64,000 bases of DNA. It comes from Marivita sp051251565 (GTDB lineage Bacteria > Pseudomonadota > Alphaproteobacteria > Rhodobacterales > Rhodobacteraceae). The position numbers were made by a program, and so were the translations under genes. The stretch is from positions 124,001 through 188,000 of the forward strand of contig NZ_JBPOFB010000002.1 of assembly GCF_051251565.1 (NCBI RefSeq), given 5' to 3'. Shown in pieces: positions 44,071 to 52,797 of this stretch (position 1 is its first letter; every line of letters starts with the position of its first letter). The notes beneath the pieces were generated by a model. It made no database searches, was not told the DNA's origin, and saw only the letters and a program-made list of their open reading frames with translations.

Positions 44071-45035
44071 TCGAACTTCCAAAGCGCGGGCACAAAGCTG
44101 TAGGCATCACCGTCGCGCATGACATGGCCAACACCGGGGAAGGGAAAGTGATAACCCAGAACCGCCATCCGATCCGTGGCCGCCATATCCAAAAGCCGCG
44201 TGCGGGTTGCGACAGTCTGATCCCCGTCGGCGTCAAAATCATTGTACCAATCGGGATGTGCGAAATTGGTGTAGGCGTGGCTCATGGCGTCGCCAAGCGC
44301 GATCAATTGCTGACCGCCGCTTTCCACGACAACCGCCATATGACCGGGCGTGTGGCCGGGGGTGTCGATCACGCGCACACCGGGCACCACTTCGAACCCG
44401 TCTGACATCAGCTCCCACTCGGCCCCGTCAACGGCAATCGAATTCTGTGCGCCGACGACGAATTGCTGCATCTCGGCGGGCACCTGCGACGCCAGCCCGT
44501 CCTGCATCCAGTAATCATGTTCGGTCTCACCCAGATAATAGGCGGCATCCGGGAAAATCGCTTCGTCGAAATCATCACGTACGCCCCAGATGTGATCCGG
44601 GTGGGCGTGGGTGATGACAACATGGGTGATGCTGGACGGATCAATCCCGGCCGCTTCCATGTTGGTCATCAGACGCCCGGCGGTGTTCAGGAACCGGTTG
44701 CCCGATCCGACATCGACCAGAACGGTGGTGTCTCCGATCTCGACCAGCAGGTGATTGGTGTGCGATGTGTTGGTCTCGGGCGACAGGTAATGCGCGGCCA
44801 GAAACGCCTGTACCTCGGCAGGATCGGCATTCACGCCAAGCCCGTTGGTCGGCAGGCTCAGATACCCGTCAGACAGGATCGTGATCTTTGCCTCGCCCAG
44901 CGTAAAGCGGAAATGCCCTGCATTGCCGCCTTCCGGCCCTCCAAGTTCGGCCATGGCCTGTGCGCCGGGCAGGGCAAAAGCGGGCATGGCGGCAGCTGTC
45001 TTCAGGAACGCGCGGCGGGTCGGACGCAAAAGCAT
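44067..45035 (-). CDS. Exported MBL-fold hydrolase with Tat-type signal
   Basis: 322 residues from ATG 45035, with GGGAGGAG upstream. The N-terminus LLRPTRRAFLKTAAAMPAFALPGAQAMA has a twin-arginine (TRRAFLK) signal and cleavage near AMA-E. The metal motif is VVITHAHPDHIWG, with further ligands in DTPGHTPGHMAV and ALGDAMSH. The family includes lactonases and other hydrolases; the substrate is unknown. It is divergent from an orphan TRAP binding protein across a gap holding a perfect palindrome. Confidence 0.85.
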   Translation of the reverse strand: MLLRPTRRAFLKTAAAMPAFALPGAQAMAELGGPEGGNAGHFRFTLGEAKITILSDGYLSLPTNGLGVNADPAEVQAFLAAHYLSPETNTSHTNHLLVEIGDTTVLVDVGSGNRFLNTAGRLMTNMEAAGIDPSSITHVVITHAHPDHIWGVRDDFDEAIFPDAAYYLGETEHDYWMQDGLASQVPAEMQQFVVGAQNSIAVDGAEWELMSDGFEVVPGVRVIDTPGHTPGHMAVVVESGGQQLIALGDAMSHAYTNFAHPDWYNDFDADGDQTVATRTRLLDMAATDRMAVLGYHFPFPGVGHVMRDGDAYSFVPALWKFD

Positions 45036-45184
45036 GGTGTCTCCTCCCAGAGATAAATTCAGTTTCGTGAATAACATGGTCGCAAGCCCAGCCGCAATTG
45101 TGATTTTGCGGCACAGGGCGTTTGGGAAACAGACGCGGTAATTCCCCGGCACCGCAGATTTTGATGTGGATTCAGATGTTTGAA

Positions 45185-45206
45185 AAACTTGCCCATGGGC
45201 AAGTTT
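45185..45206. promoter_or_regulatory. Perfect 22-bp palindrome in the divergent MBL/TRAP gap
   Basis: The half-site AAACTTGCCCA (45185-45195) is followed without a spacer by its exact reverse complement TGGGCAAGTTT (45196-45206). It lies 101 bp before the TRAP gene and 150 bp before the MBL gene. It has the form of a homodimeric repressor operator. The 270-bp gap (45036-45306) also holds GTTGC-N9-GCAAC just downstream. No regulator gene is adjacent. Confidence 0.6.
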
Positions 45207-45306
45207 GTTGCGAGCCATTTGCAACTTCACGCGGGCGTCTCTACATACACATCGTGCCGCACCGCAGCAGCACGCAACCAACGCTTCAGACAGGAGGCGC
45301 GGAAAC

Positions 45307-46350
45307 ATGCGTTTTTTCAAGACAGCCGCTTTGACCGCCATGCTTGGCCTTATCGCAACCACAGGGGTCGCACAGGAGGTGACACTTCGCTTTCAGCATT
45401 TCGTGTCGCCCAATTCCGCAAACCCGAAATATTTCCTCGCCCCTTGGGTCGAAAAGGTCGAGGCCGAGTCCAACGGTCGGATCAAGATCGAGATCTATCC
45501 GTTCATGCAACTGGGCGGCAAAGCCACCGCGCAATATGACCTGATCCGCGATGGCGTGATCGACGGCGGTTGGGTCATCCCCGGCTATACGCCCGGTCGC
45601 TTCCCCGAGGCCGAGGCGCTAGAGTTGCCCTTCATGGTCACCAAAAGCGCCGAAGACGCCTCGCGTGCGGCGTGGGCATTCACGCAGAAGCACCTGATGG
45701 ACGATTTCGCCGATGTGCATCTGATCGCCGCCCATATGCACGGGCCGGGGATCATTCACAAAACCGGCGGTGCCATTCAGGATCTGAGCGATTTTGCCGG
45801 TCTCAAACTGCGCGGCCCATCGCGCGCGGCCACGCTGTTGCTGGACAAGCTGGGTGCAGAACCTATCGGTCTGCCAGTGCCGCAATTCCCCGAAGCCCTG
45901 TCCAAGGGCGTAGTCGACGGCGGTGTGATCACATGGGAGATGTCACCCTCGCTCAAACTGGATGAGTTGACCGACAGCCATACCGATGTCGCGGGCGACA
46001 AGTCCCTCTACAACCTCTATTTCATCTGGGCAATGAACAAGGACAGCTACGCAGCCCTGCCCGACGATCTGAAAGCGGTGATTGATGCCAATTCCGGTCT
46101 GGAGACCTCGGCGATGGCCGGGCGGGCGCATGATACGGGTGACCGGGACGGGCGCGCTTTGATGCAAGAGGCAGGCAACGAGATCGCAACCCTGAGCGAG
46201 GCTGAGACAGCACGCATCGTGGCGCTGGGCGACGCGGTCACCGAAGAGTGGATCGCGGACATGACGCAGCGCGGTTTGAACGCGGCCCAACTGGTAGACG
46301 ACGCGCGCGCGACGGTCCAAGCGGCCCGCAGCAGCGGAACCGACGGATAG
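45307..46350 (+). CDS. TRAP transporter substrate-binding protein (DctP family), orphan
   Basis: 347 residues from ATG 45307, with GGAGG nine bases upstream. A signal peptide ends near GVAQ-E (residue 24). DctP family features: LRFQHFVSPNSANPKYFLAPWVEKVE, FMQLGGKATAQYDLIRDGVIDGG, and the ligand-binding arginine in GLKLRGPSRAATLLLDKLGAEPIGLPVPQ. It binds a carboxylate ligand in the periplasm for a TRAP importer. The membrane subunits DctQ/DctM are absent here. A strong terminator follows. Confidence 0.93.
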   Translation: MRFFKTAALTAMLGLIATTGVAQEVTLRFQHFVSPNSANPKYFLAPWVEKVEAESNGRIKIEIYPFMQLGGKATAQYDLIRDGVIDGGWVIPGYTPGRFPEAEALELPFMVTKSAEDASRAAWAFTQKHLMDDFADVHLIAAHMHGPGIIHKTGGAIQDLSDFAGLKLRGPSRAATLLLDKLGAEPIGLPVPQFPEALSKGVVDGGVITWEMSPSLKLDELTDSHTDVAGDKSLYNLYFIWAMNKDSYAALPDDLKAVIDANSGLETSAMAGRAHDTGDRDGRALMQEAGNEIATLSEAETARIVALGDAVTEEWIADMTQRGLNAAQLVDDARATVQAARSSGTDG

Positions 46351-46370
46351 GGCCGGACACCAACCAATGG

Positions 46371-46399
46371 CGACGCGGCATCAGTGCCGCGTCGTTTTG
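46371..46399 (+). terminator. Rho-independent terminator after the TRAP binding protein
   Basis: A perfect ten-pair stem CGACGCGGCA (46371-46380) / TGCCGCGTCG (46385-46394), loop TCAG, then TTTTGC. Confidence 0.9.
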
Positions 46400-46425
46400 C
46401 GTTGATGCAAAATGCCCCTGATGGA

Positions 46426-46599
46426 TCAGCCCTTGCTGTCCCAGCGTTTCCAAAGAAGGGACAGCAGGGTCTCTCCAGCCAGCGGCGTGGTGCAATCGGC
46501 GATCAGCACTGGCCCGCCTTTGACCGGCGGGCGTGTGTCGCTTCGGGCGGTGTCCGCGACGGCGCGCAGGTCTTGCACGCTGGGCGCATAGCTTGACAT
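46426..46599 (-). CDS. Small hypothetical protein downstream of rsmD
   Basis: 57 residues from ATG 46599, starting 13 bases after the rsmD stop on the same strand. The composition is protein-like (SVQDLRAVADTARSDTRPP, PLAGETLLSLLWKRW) and soluble. No family recognised; the start has only a weak AGG upstream. Probably the third gene of the FAD reductase-rsmD transcript. Confidence 0.45.
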   Translation of the reverse strand: MSSYAPSVQDLRAVADTARSDTRPPVKGGPVLIADCTTPLAGETLLSLLWKRWDSKG

Positions 46600-46612
46600 G
46601 GGCTGCAGCCTA

Positions 46613-47185
46613 TCACGCCTCGGGGTCGTCCCCAAATCGCAAAACCGTCACATGGGTGTCGCCATAGCGGCGGGTGTCCAGCCGGGTAAAGCCCTCAGGC
46701 GCGATCTGTGGCGCAGTCTCTTCCCACACGATCAGCGCCCCATCGGCGATCCATCCGCCAGCAACAGCTGCGCTCAGGGCCTTTTGCCCCAGCGCCTTGC
46801 CATAGGGCGGATCAAGAAACACCAGCGTGGCCGGGTCTGCATCGCAGGGCGGCAAGCGTGTCGCGTCGCGTGACATCACCCGCGTGGCCTCGCATCCCAA
46901 AGTCTGGATATTCGCCTTGATCAGCGACAGCGCCTTGCGCCCGTCATCGACAAACACCGCCGACTCCGCACCGCGCGACAGCGCCTCTAGCCCCAGCGCG
47001 CCGGTGCCCGCAAACAGGTCAAGCACCCGCGCACCCGTGAACGGCTCACCAAAGCGGCCGCCGCCCAGCATGTTGAACAGGCTTTCGCGCACCCGGTCCG
47101 TGGTGGGGCGCAGATGTGCGGCCGGATCGCCTTTGCCGACATTCGCCAAGGCGCGTCCGCGATAAATGCCTGCGATGATCCTCAC
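46613..47185 (-). CDS. rsmD: 16S rRNA (guanine-966-N2)-methyltransferase RsmD
   Basis: 190 residues. AdoMet-binding VLDLFAGTGALGLEALSRGAESAVFVD and catalytic LVFLDPPYG (DPPY) are clear, after the N-terminal IIAGIYRGRAL and LRPTTDRVRESLFNML. It methylates G966 in 16S rRNA. Its ATG overlaps the upstream reductase stop by ATGA. Confidence 0.96.
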   Translation of the reverse strand: MRIIAGIYRGRALANVGKGDPAAHLRPTTDRVRESLFNMLGGGRFGEPFTGARVLDLFAGTGALGLEALSRGAESAVFVDDGRKALSLIKANIQTLGCEATRVMSRDATRLPPCDADPATLVFLDPPYGKALGQKALSAAVAGGWIADGALIVWEETAPQIAPEGFTRLDTRRYGDTHVTVLRFGDDPEA

Positions 47186-48393
47186 GCTTTCAGCAATTCT
47201 TTCAGGTCGGTGTCCGTGTTGCGCACCGCCTCTGGGGCGGGGGATTTACCCATTTCGATCAACCGCTTGCCCACCATGTAGGCGCGCGGATCGTTCATCG
47301 CATCAATCGCCAAAAGCTGGTCACCGGCATAGTACCAATGCGACACCACGCCGGTGTCGCCGCTGCGGGTCACGATGTGGTCATACCCGGTGTTCAGCCC
47401 GGCAATCTGAAGTTTCACATCGTATTGGTCCGACCAGAACCACGGTTTCGCGTCATAGGCGCGGGCATGGCCCAGAATGTTGTCCGCCACACATTCCGCC
47501 TGATCAATCGCATTGCCCACGCTTTCAAGCCGAAGCTGCTGGCCTTTCCACGGGAACGACGCGCAATCACCGGCGGCCCAGATATGCGGGTCCGATGTGC
47601 GGCCCTGCGCGTCGGTGGCAATACCATTCTCAAGCCGCAAACCCGCCGCGTCAGCCAGGTTGGTATTGGGCATGATACCCACGCCCACCAGCACGAAATC
47701 CACGGCTACCGTGCTGCCATCGCCAAGCACCGCGCCGGTGACGCGCCCGCCGTCGCCGGTGAGGTGATCCAGCCCCACACCTTCACGCAGGTCCACACCA
47801 TGGGCGCTGTGCAGGTGGCGAAAGAACGCGGAGGTTTCAGGGGCGGCGACCCGTTGCAGGATGCGGTCGGCCATTTCCACCAACGTCACGTTCAGCCCCA
47901 GCTTGGCCGCGACTGCCGCCGCTTCGAGCCCGATATATCCGCCGCCAACAATCAGCACCCGCGCGCCCTTGGTAAACCGAGGTGCCATCGCATCCACATC
48001 GTTCAGCCCGCGCACCACCATCACACCGTCCAGATCACCGCCAATGGCCGCAGGCAGACGACGGGGTGTGGACCCGGTGGTCAGAACCAGATCGTCATAG
48101 TTTAACACCTCATCGGCAAGGGTCAGCGTTTGGGCCATGGCATCAATCGCCGTTACCGCTGTGCCGAGCTTCAGGGTGATGTTCTGTTCCGCATAGAAAC
48201 TCTCGGGGCGGAGATACAGACGGTCTCGCGCCATCTCGCCCAGCAGATACGCTTTGGACAGCGGTGGGCGCTGATAGGGGGGGACCGGTTCTTCTCCGAT
48301 CAGGGTGATTTGCCCGTCGAAACCTTTGCTGCGCAAACGTGCGACACAGGATGCGCCCGCTTGTCCGGCGCCGACAACAATTACACGCTTCAT
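47182..48393 (-). CDS. NAD(P)H-dependent FAD ferredoxin reductase
   Basis: 403 residues from ATG 48393. It has two Rossmann motifs, VIVVGAGQAGASCVARLR for FAD and VLIVGGGYIGLEAAAVAAKL for NAD(P)H, plus IWAAGDCASFP. The C-terminal reductase domain contains PWFWSDQYDVKLQIAG, typical of rhodocoxin/putidaredoxin reductases. It passes electrons to a [2Fe-2S] ferredoxin for a P450 or dioxygenase. The partner is not adjacent; alkB lies 0.6 kb to the right but on its own transcript. Confidence 0.92.
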   Translation of the reverse strand: MKRVIVVGAGQAGASCVARLRSKGFDGQITLIGEEPVPPYQRPPLSKAYLLGEMARDRLYLRPESFYAEQNITLKLGTAVTAIDAMAQTLTLADEVLNYDDLVLTTGSTPRRLPAAIGGDLDGVMVVRGLNDVDAMAPRFTKGARVLIVGGGYIGLEAAAVAAKLGLNVTLVEMADRILQRVAAPETSAFFRHLHSAHGVDLREGVGLDHLTGDGGRVTGAVLGDGSTVAVDFVLVGVGIMPNTNLADAAGLRLENGIATDAQGRTSDPHIWAAGDCASFPWKGQQLRLESVGNAIDQAECVADNILGHARAYDAKPWFWSDQYDVKLQIAGLNTGYDHIVTRSGDTGVVSHWYYAGDQLLAIDAMNDPRAYMVGKRLIEMGKSPAPEAVRNTDTDLKELLKA

Positions 48394-48486
48394 GCCTGCC
48401 CCTTTTTGCACAATGCATTGGTCTCCCCACGCGCGACCCTATATGCGTGATCATCAGGAATGCAATTCAACAGCGAGGGATGGACC

Positions 48487-48975
48487 ATGACAATTGCACA
48501 GGGCGACACTCTGCCAGAGGCAACACTTGTGAAAATGGGGGCCGATGGCCCTGAACCGGTGGTTTTGGCAGATCACGCCAAGGGCAAGAAACTGGTGGTG
48601 TTCGCCGTGCCGGGCGCGTTCACGCCAACCTGCCATTCGGCGCATGTGCCCAGCTTTGTCCGCACCAAGGATCAGTTCGCCGCCAAAGGCGTGGACGAGA
48701 TCATCTGCGTGTCGGTCAACGATCCCTTCGTGATGAAGGCGTGGGGCGAGGCGACAGGCGCAACCGCTGCCGGGATCACCATGCTGGGCGATGCGGAAAG
48801 CGCCTTCACCAAGGCTATCGGTATGGATTTCGACGCACCGCCCGCGGGCCTCATTGGTCGGTCCAAGCGCTATGCGATGATCGTTGAGGACGGCACGGTT
48901 ACAACCCTGCATGTCGAAGAAAGCCCCGGCGTCTGCGACGTGTCCGGTGGCGAAGCGCTGCTCGCAGAACTGTAA
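48487..48975 (+). CDS. Peroxiredoxin, Prx5 (type II) family
   Basis: 162 residues from ATG 48487. The peroxidatic cysteine is in VPGAFTPTCHSAHVPSF (PxxxTxxC); a second cysteine lies in SPGVCDVSGGEALL near the C-terminus. Conserved arginine in GLIGRSKRYAMIVEDG. It reduces peroxides using glutathione or glutaredoxin-type reductants. Divergent from the FAD reductase. Confidence 0.95.
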   Translation: MTIAQGDTLPEATLVKMGADGPEPVVLADHAKGKKLVVFAVPGAFTPTCHSAHVPSFVRTKDQFAAKGVDEIICVSVNDPFVMKAWGEATGATAAGITMLGDAESAFTKAIGMDFDAPPAGLIGRSKRYAMIVEDGTVTTLHVEESPGVCDVSGGEALLAEL

Positions 48976-48981
48976 GCGGTT

Positions 48982-49003
48982 GGCACTCCTTCGAAGGAGT
49001 GCC
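48982..49003. terminator. Palindromic terminator between prx and alkB
   Basis: GGCACTCCTTC (48982-48992) is followed by its exact reverse complement GAAGGAGTGCC (48993-49003), then GCAACTTCTTTG. It lies between converging genes and is placed to end the peroxiredoxin transcript. Confidence 0.65.
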
Positions 49004-49038
49004 GCAACTTCTTTGAAACGTTCAGGCCCGGTACCGGA

Positions 49039-50181
49039 TCATACTCCGTGCCGGGCCTTGTTGTAAGCGGACCAGTCGGTGATCTCGGGATAGTAGCGTG
49101 CGCGCCATGCTTTGACGCGTGGGTTCATCATCGCGCGCCAGCGTCTTGGGAACAGCGCAAAGAAGGTCATCACCGGATAGCCATAGGGCAATTGCGGGGC
49201 CTCGTCTTCGGCGTAGGTCTGAAGCAATGGAAACCGCCGGTCGGGTTTGTAATGGTGGTCTGAATGCCGTTGCAGGTTGATCAGGAACCAGTTGGACGCG
49301 GTATGCGATGCGTTCCAGCTGTGGCGCGGTTTGACGTGTTCGTATTTGCCATCCCCCAGATGTTTGCGGGTCAGGCCGTAATGTTCAACATAGTTGACCA
49401 GCTCAAGCTGAAAGATCGCGGCAAGCGCTTGCAGCACGAAGATCACAACACCCGTCCACCCCGCCAGCGCAAAGGCCAGCACAAGAAACGCGGTCTGGAG
49501 GCTCCAATACCGCCAGAACGGGTTGCTTGGGTGCCACCAGCGCAGACCCTTGCGGGCCAGCATGTCGCGTTCGGCGCGAAACGATGACACCAGGCTGCCT
49601 TTGAGGACGCGCGGGTAGAAGCGCCAGAAGCTTTCGTTGAACCGGGCCGTCACCGGATCGCGCGGTGTGCCGACATAGCGGTGATGCACCAGCAGGTGTT
49701 CAGACCGGAAATGCCCATACAGCGCCATTGTCATCAGCAGATCGCCCAGCCAGCGCTCCAGCTTGTTGCGCTGGTGCATAAGCTCATGCGCGTAGACGAT
49801 GCCGACGCTGCCCGACAGAACGCCCATGCCGATGGTCACAAGATAAACTTCAAGCGGCCCAAGGTGTGCGGCGCGGGGCAGGTACCACACAAGGCCGAAG
49901 ATCATCATGAATTGCAGCGGTGGCCAGATGAGGGTGATCATCCGGTGCCAATACAGCGCGTTGTCCTTGGTCTGTGGGTCGAGGTTGTCCGTGTCCAGCC
50001 CGAGGGCTGCATCGAGAGCGGCAAACACGCCCCATGTGGCGAGCATCGGTACCAGTGTCCAAAGCCCGCCAATATAGGCGGCGGACAAAACCAGCGGGAT
50101 CATGAACAGCGACAGCCAGAACGGCAGCGCGGCCCGAAGGGGCAGGCGGGATGGAAGGTGGGGTTGGGTGCTGTCAGTCAT
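49039..50181 (-). CDS. alkB: Alkane 1-monooxygenase AlkB
   Basis: 380 residues from ATG 50181; ATGs at 50190 and 50211 are also in frame. Six membrane helices and the AlkB histidine motifs: HELMHQRN, EHLLVHHRYVG and LQRHSDHHYKP, plus NYVEHYGL. It hydroxylates terminal carbons of medium-chain alkanes using electrons from rubredoxin and rubredoxin reductase, which are not in the window. It may give growth on hydrocarbons. Confidence 0.93.
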   Translation of the reverse strand: MTDSTQPHLPSRLPLRAALPFWLSLFMIPLVLSAAYIGGLWTLVPMLATWGVFAALDAALGLDTDNLDPQTKDNALYWHRMITLIWPPLQFMMIFGLVWYLPRAAHLGPLEVYLVTIGMGVLSGSVGIVYAHELMHQRNKLERWLGDLLMTMALYGHFRSEHLLVHHRYVGTPRDPVTARFNESFWRFYPRVLKGSLVSSFRAERDMLARKGLRWWHPSNPFWRYWSLQTAFLVLAFALAGWTGVVIFVLQALAAIFQLELVNYVEHYGLTRKHLGDGKYEHVKPRHSWNASHTASNWFLINLQRHSDHHYKPDRRFPLLQTYAEDEAPQLPYGYPVMTFFALFPRRWRAMMNPRVKAWRARYYPEITDWSAYNKARHGV

Positions 50182-50259
50182 GGGGTCCATGTGGCTTGGG
50201 TGTCTGACCATGAGGGTACGGGTCTTGGGGGATTTCACCAAGCCTGACGTTGCGCTGTG

Positions 50260-51315
50260 TCAGTCACCTTTGGTGACGGCGTAGGCTTTGCGCATCACTG
50301 TGGGCAGATCGTTGGGGTCAAAGGCGTCCGGCTCAACAAAATGGCCGCGTGTGGGGGCGCGGTCCATCGGCACCAGCGCGGTTTTGACCGTCAGCTTGAG
50401 ATGGAAATGGGTGAAGGTGTGCCGCGCTTCGGTGGGCAGGGTGCGCCATTCTGCGCGGATGGGGGGATCTTCGGACGGGGCCTCCGACCAATCGCTGCCG
50501 GGCCAGCCCAGCATCCCGCCCAGCAGGCCGGTGTCGGGGCGTTGTTCGAGCAACCATGCGCCATCGACGCGACGGGCCAGATAGGCGATGCCAAGCCGTG
50601 TGGGCTTGCGTTTCTTTGGGGATTTCTTTGGCAGGTCTTTGGCTGTGCCTGCCGACCACGCGGCGCAGGCCGTGCGCCATGGGCATAGCCCGCAGGCCGG
50701 GTTGCGCGGGGTGCAGATCGTGGCGCCCAGATCCATCACCGCCTGCGCGTAACAGCCCGGCCGGTCACGCGGTGTCAGCGCCGAGGCGTAGCCCATGAGC
50801 ACAGGTTTCGCAGCGGGCAGGGGCGTGTGATCATCATAGAGCCGGGCCATGACCCGTTCAACATTTCCGTCCAAAACGGTTTCCGGCAGGTCAAACGCAA
50901 TCGAGGAGATGGCCGCTGCCGTATAGGGCCCGATGCCGGGCAGCGCGATTAGGCCGTCATAGGTGTCGGGGAACACGCCGCCATGATCGTGATGCACCAC
51001 GCGGGCGCATTTGAGCAGGTTGCGCGCCCTGGCATAGTAACCAAGGCCCGCCCAGGCGGCCATGACATCGGCATCTTCGGCTTGTGCCAGATCGCTGACA
51101 CTGGGCCAACGGGTTGTGAACGCCTCAAAATAGCTTTTCACAGCGGCAACCGTGGTTTGTTGCAGCATGATTTCCGACATCCAGACGCGGTACGGGTCGG
51201 GGCGCTGTCCGTGTGCCCGTGCCTTGGGTCCGACACGCCATGGCATGGCACGGGCATGCCTGTCGTACCATTCAAGAATCAGGGCCGGTTCCGGCCGATC
51301 ACGCAGGTCTGACAT
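50260..51315 (-). CDS. mutY: A/G-specific adenine DNA glycosylase MutY
   Basis: 351 residues from ATG 51315; ATG 51336 is an alternative. The helix-hairpin-helix is LPGIGPYTAAAI with the catalytic aspartate following, and the [4Fe-4S] motif is CTPRNPACGLCPWRTAC (C-x6-C-x2-C-x5-C). The C-terminal NUDIX-like domain reads 8-oxoG. It removes adenine opposite 8-oxoguanine. Divergent from dciA-dsbA. Confidence 0.96.
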   Translation of the reverse strand: MSDLRDRPEPALILEWYDRHARAMPWRVGPKARAHGQRPDPYRVWMSEIMLQQTTVAAVKSYFEAFTTRWPSVSDLAQAEDADVMAAWAGLGYYARARNLLKCARVVHHDHGGVFPDTYDGLIALPGIGPYTAAAISSIAFDLPETVLDGNVERVMARLYDDHTPLPAAKPVLMGYASALTPRDRPGCYAQAVMDLGATICTPRNPACGLCPWRTACAAWSAGTAKDLPKKSPKKRKPTRLGIAYLARRVDGAWLLEQRPDTGLLGGMLGWPGSDWSEAPSEDPPIRAEWRTLPTEARHTFTHFHLKLTVKTALVPMDRAPTRGHFVEPDAFDPNDLPTVMRKAYAVTKGD

Positions 51316-51397
51316 ACCTTTGATATCTGGTCTCATTTGTGGGCTGGTTGCGAGGACGTCGGGTCACTAGAATAGCGTTCGGACAGGGGAGTCAAAC

Positions 51398-51910
51398 ATG
51401 CCGCCGCGCACCGGGTACACGAAAGGGTTTAAACGCACATCGAGCCTCTTGCAGACCCAGATCCGCAAGACATCTGAGACGCGTGGTTTTTCACAGTCGC
51501 GGCTTTTGACCCATTGGCCGGAAATTGCAGGCGACGACATTGCCGCGATCAGCCGCCCGGTTGAGGTGCGATACGGTCGGGGCGGTTTGGGCGCGACGCT
51601 CACGCTTTTGACCACGGGGGCCAATGCGCCGATCCTTGAGATGCAAAAGGAAAAGCTGCGCGAAAAAGTGAACGCGGTTTATGGCTATAACGCCATTTCC
51701 AAGGTGCGGGTCACGCAGACAGCGGCGACCGGGTTTTCCGAAGGTCAGGTGAGCTTTGATCACCGTCCTGCACACGCCCGAGACGACACGCCCGCTGCGA
51801 TCCTGCCTGAGGCGCAGCAAATGGCGGGCGATGTGCGCGATGATGGGTTGCGCGCCGCGCTGGAACGTTTGGCGACGAACGTCTATTCAAAAACGCAAGA
51901 TCGGACCTAG
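51398..51910 (+). CDS. DUF721 protein, DciA-type helicase loader candidate
   Basis: 170 residues with GGGGAG seven bases before ATG. The DUF721 core is visible: GFSQSRLLTHWPEIAGDDIAAISRPVEVRYGR, LTLLTTGANAPILEMQKEKLREKVNAVYGY. DciA proteins load the replicative helicase DnaB in bacteria without DnaC. The mutY-DUF721-dsbA order is a familiar alphaproteobacterial arrangement. Confidence 0.88.
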   Translation: MPPRTGYTKGFKRTSSLLQTQIRKTSETRGFSQSRLLTHWPEIAGDDIAAISRPVEVRYGRGGLGATLTLLTTGANAPILEMQKEKLREKVNAVYGYNAISKVRVTQTAATGFSEGQVSFDHRPAHARDDTPAAILPEAQQMAGDVRDDGLRAALERLATNVYSKTQDRT

Positions 51911-51941
51911 GTCCAAGGCAAACAGAGCAAAGGGTTTCTTG

Positions 51942-52622
51942 ATGAAACAACGGTTGATGACGATTGCACTCGCAACGGCCCTCGTGGCAGGCGCCGGATG
52001 GTGGATTGCAGGGACAGGCACCGCCCCGACGATCAACGGGCAAGCGATTGTGTTGCCGGGCGCTGCGAATGCGCAGCAAAGCGCGACTGCTGAAGTCACC
52101 ATTCAGGAAATGGTTCTGGGGGCCGAGGACGCGCCGATCGAGATGATCGAATATGCGTCTTTCACCTGCCCGCATTGTGCGACCTTCCACCAGAGTGTGT
52201 TCAAGGATCTCAAGAAGGATTACATTGACACCGGCAAGATCAAGTTCACCTACCGCGAAGTGTATTTCGACCGCTACGGTCTGTGGGGATCGCTTGTTGC
52301 GCGTTGCGGTGGCGAGGATCGGTTCTTTGGCATCACAGAAATGATCTATGACCAGCAAAGCACCTGGAGCCGTGCCGGGTCTGAGGCTGCGATTGCCGAC
52401 GAGCTGCGCAAGATTGGGCGGATTGCCGGGCTGGAGACCGAACAGCTTGAGGCATGCCTGAGCGACAACGACAAGGCGCGTGGGTTGATTGAATGGTATC
52501 AGGCCAATGCGGAAGAACACGGTATCAGCTCTACCCCGTCGTTTGTGATTGATGGTCAGACCTATTCCAACATGAGTTACCGCGAGTTCCGGGAAATTCT
52601 GGACGAAAAGCTGGGCGGCTGA
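51942..52622 (+). CDS. DsbA-family thioredoxin-like disulfide oxidoreductase
   Basis: 226 residues from ATG 51942. A signal/anchor segment (MTIALATALVAGAGWWIAGT) exports it. The active site is FTCPHCATF (CPHC), as in DsbA, and the cis-proline loop is ISSTPSFVIDGQTY. It oxidises or isomerises thiols of exported proteins. It follows dciA after 31 bases. A strong terminator follows. Confidence 0.93.
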   Translation: MKQRLMTIALATALVAGAGWWIAGTGTAPTINGQAIVLPGAANAQQSATAEVTIQEMVLGAEDAPIEMIEYASFTCPHCATFHQSVFKDLKKDYIDTGKIKFTYREVYFDRYGLWGSLVARCGGEDRFFGITEMIYDQQSTWSRAGSEAAIADELRKIGRIAGLETEQLEACLSDNDKARGLIEWYQANAEEHGISSTPSFVIDGQTYSNMSYREFREILDEKLGG

Positions 52623-52654
52623 TCCCTTAGCCGCAGCGCACAAAACACCATGTA

Positions 52655-52684
52655 AAAGACCGGCTGGGTGGCCGGTCTTTTTTT
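52655..52684. terminator. Strong bidirectional terminator after dsbA
   Basis: AAAGACCGGC (52655-52664) pairs with GCCGGTCTTT (52671-52680), followed by more Ts on the plus strand. The A-run on the left gives a T-run for the minus strand too. Confidence 0.92.
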
Positions 52685-52719
52685 GTCTGCGGGTGGGATA
52701 GGTCCGAACCGAACTTATA

Positions 52720-52772
52720 GTTTCGCGCGCGAAACATTTGGTCCGATGTGGACCTATTAACCCGTTGTTAAC
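52720..52772. promoter_or_regulatory. Three dyads including a CtrA-like box in a convergent gap
   Basis: GTTTCGCGCGCGAAAC (52720-52735) is a perfect palindrome. GGTCC-GATGT-GGACC (52740-52754) follows. TTAA-N7-TTAAC (52757-52772) matches the CtrA full-site consensus and is also a dyad (GTTAA/TTAAC). The gap lies between converging dsbA and the vWA-like gene, where no promoter is expected. Confidence 0.5.
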
Positions 52773-52797
52773 ATTTGATTATTCATCCAGCGGGCGG

